A stretch of 5,719 nt of DNA from Bacteroidota bacterium (GTDB taxonomy: Bacteria; Bacteroidota; Bacteroidia; Bacteroidales; B18-G4). Shown one piece after another: positions 5,319 to 5,719 of the stretch (within the stretch, counting starts at the first letter, position 1; each line of letters begins with the position of its first letter). The stretch lies in the NCBI GenBank assembly GCA_030635045.1, contig DAOVZP010000128.1:1-5719 (forward strand). Direction: 5' to 3'. A program made the translations under genes and the position numbers. The notes below the pieces were generated by a model, which saw only the letters and a list, made by a program, of their open reading frames with translations, was not told where the DNA came from and made no database searches.

Positions 5319-5719
5319 ATGCACAAAACCTGGGTTATTCCCGACATTCACGGCTGCAGTAAAACCCTGCGTGCGTTGTTCGACTATTATATCAGCCCGT
5401 CGAAAGAGGATGAGCTGTATTTTCTCGGCGACTATATCGATCGCGGGCCGGATTCAAAAGGCGTGATCGACTATATCATGGGCTTGCAGAGACAGGGCTT
5501 TCGGGTGCATTTGCTCAAGGGCAACCACGAGGAGACTTGCATAAATGCCTGTGAGGAGGAGAAGGAGTTGAAAAGTATTCTGGGTATCCGTCGGCGAAAT
5601 GTAACCAAGGCTGCCTGGAAACAGTATGGCGGCAAAGAGACAATGCAGAGCTTCGGTATCAGCAACCTTAACCACATACCACAAAGGTATATCGACTGGA
5701 TGGATCGTACGTCGGTATA
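5319..5719 (+). CDS. PPP-family metallophosphatase (serine/threonine phosphatase-like), 3' end cut by window edge
   Basis: The first 133 codons of a calcineurin-like/PPP phosphoesterase are visible. Metal-binding motifs occur in order: PDIHG (8-12; D9 and H11 are ligands), GDYIDRGPDS (37-46; D38 bridging metal ligand, D41, R42) and GNHE (68-71; N69 ligand, H70 proton donor). This is the bacterial PPP pattern shared with lambda phosphatase and PrpA/PrpB-type enzymes, which hydrolyse phosphoserine/threonine or other phosphoesters in the cytoplasm; the natural substrate cannot be read from sequence. The first motif has Pro8 where Gly is usual (GDxHG), but both ligands are kept. The C-terminal histidine ligands lie beyond the window. 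ATG at 5319 is the only start that keeps the first motif, and it has an AT-rich leader without Shine-Dalgarno. The gene is on the same strand as gpmA, 185 nt downstream and separated by a palindromic repeat, so independent transcription is likely; no clear -7 element was found. Confidence 0.92.
   Translation, partial: MHKTWVIPDIHGCSKTLRALFDYYISPSKEDELYFLGDYIDRGPDSKGVIDYIMGLQRQGFRVHLLKGNHEETCINACEEEKELKSILGIRRRNVTKAAWKQYGGKETMQSFGISNLNHIPQRYIDWMDRTSV

Overview
The window looks like chromosomal DNA from a member of the Bacteroidota, probably Bacteroidales-like. The evidence is a very large DUF2723 membrane protein of the type common in that phylum, a 248-residue GpmA, starts that mostly lack Shine-Dalgarno sequences, and a TTG-N19-TAATTTTG sequence before gpmA that fits the phylum's TTTG/TAnnTTTG promoter consensus. 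The assignment is inferred from these features only; there is no rRNA or marker tree in the window.

Layout. Positions 1-531 (minus) hold the N-terminal 177 codons of a NodB-type polysaccharide deacetylase, cut by the window edge. Immediately upstream of it on the same strand is a 1061-residue DUF2723 protein (541-3726), a multi-pass membrane protein of the TMEM260/O-mannosyltransferase-like GT-C group with a soluble C-terminal region. The two are 9 nt apart and probably form one envelope or glycan operon. Positions 3727-4386 separate this operon from the divergent gpmA gene (4387-5133, plus), the cofactor-dependent phosphoglycerate mutase of glycolysis. A PPP-family metallophosphatase (5319 to the window end, plus) follows and is truncated by the edge.

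The unusual material is in the two gaps around gpmA. The first gap holds a compact AT-rich unit (3793-4328). It consists of one four-helix-bundle / 23S rRNA-intervening-sequence-type gene (3852-4202, minus) enclosed by inverted repeats of about 43 nt, each built mainly of four tandem 7-mers (GTTGAGK on one side, ACTCAAC on the other). The second gap holds an ORF-less imperfect palindrome (about 5144-5288) with the same design but a different 7-mer (CTAAAYY), again four units per arm. The shared plan of four tandem 7-mers in each inverted arm, with or without a small gene between, suggests a family of small mobile or processed elements. This is the most novel content here.

Functionally, the left operon is probably concerned with cell-surface glycans, gpmA with central carbon metabolism, and the phosphatase with signalling or nucleotide/phosphoester turnover. 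Nothing links gpmA mechanistically to the left operon. The four-helix-bundle unit looks like a passenger that entered their divergent promoter region without removing the likely gpmA promoter.
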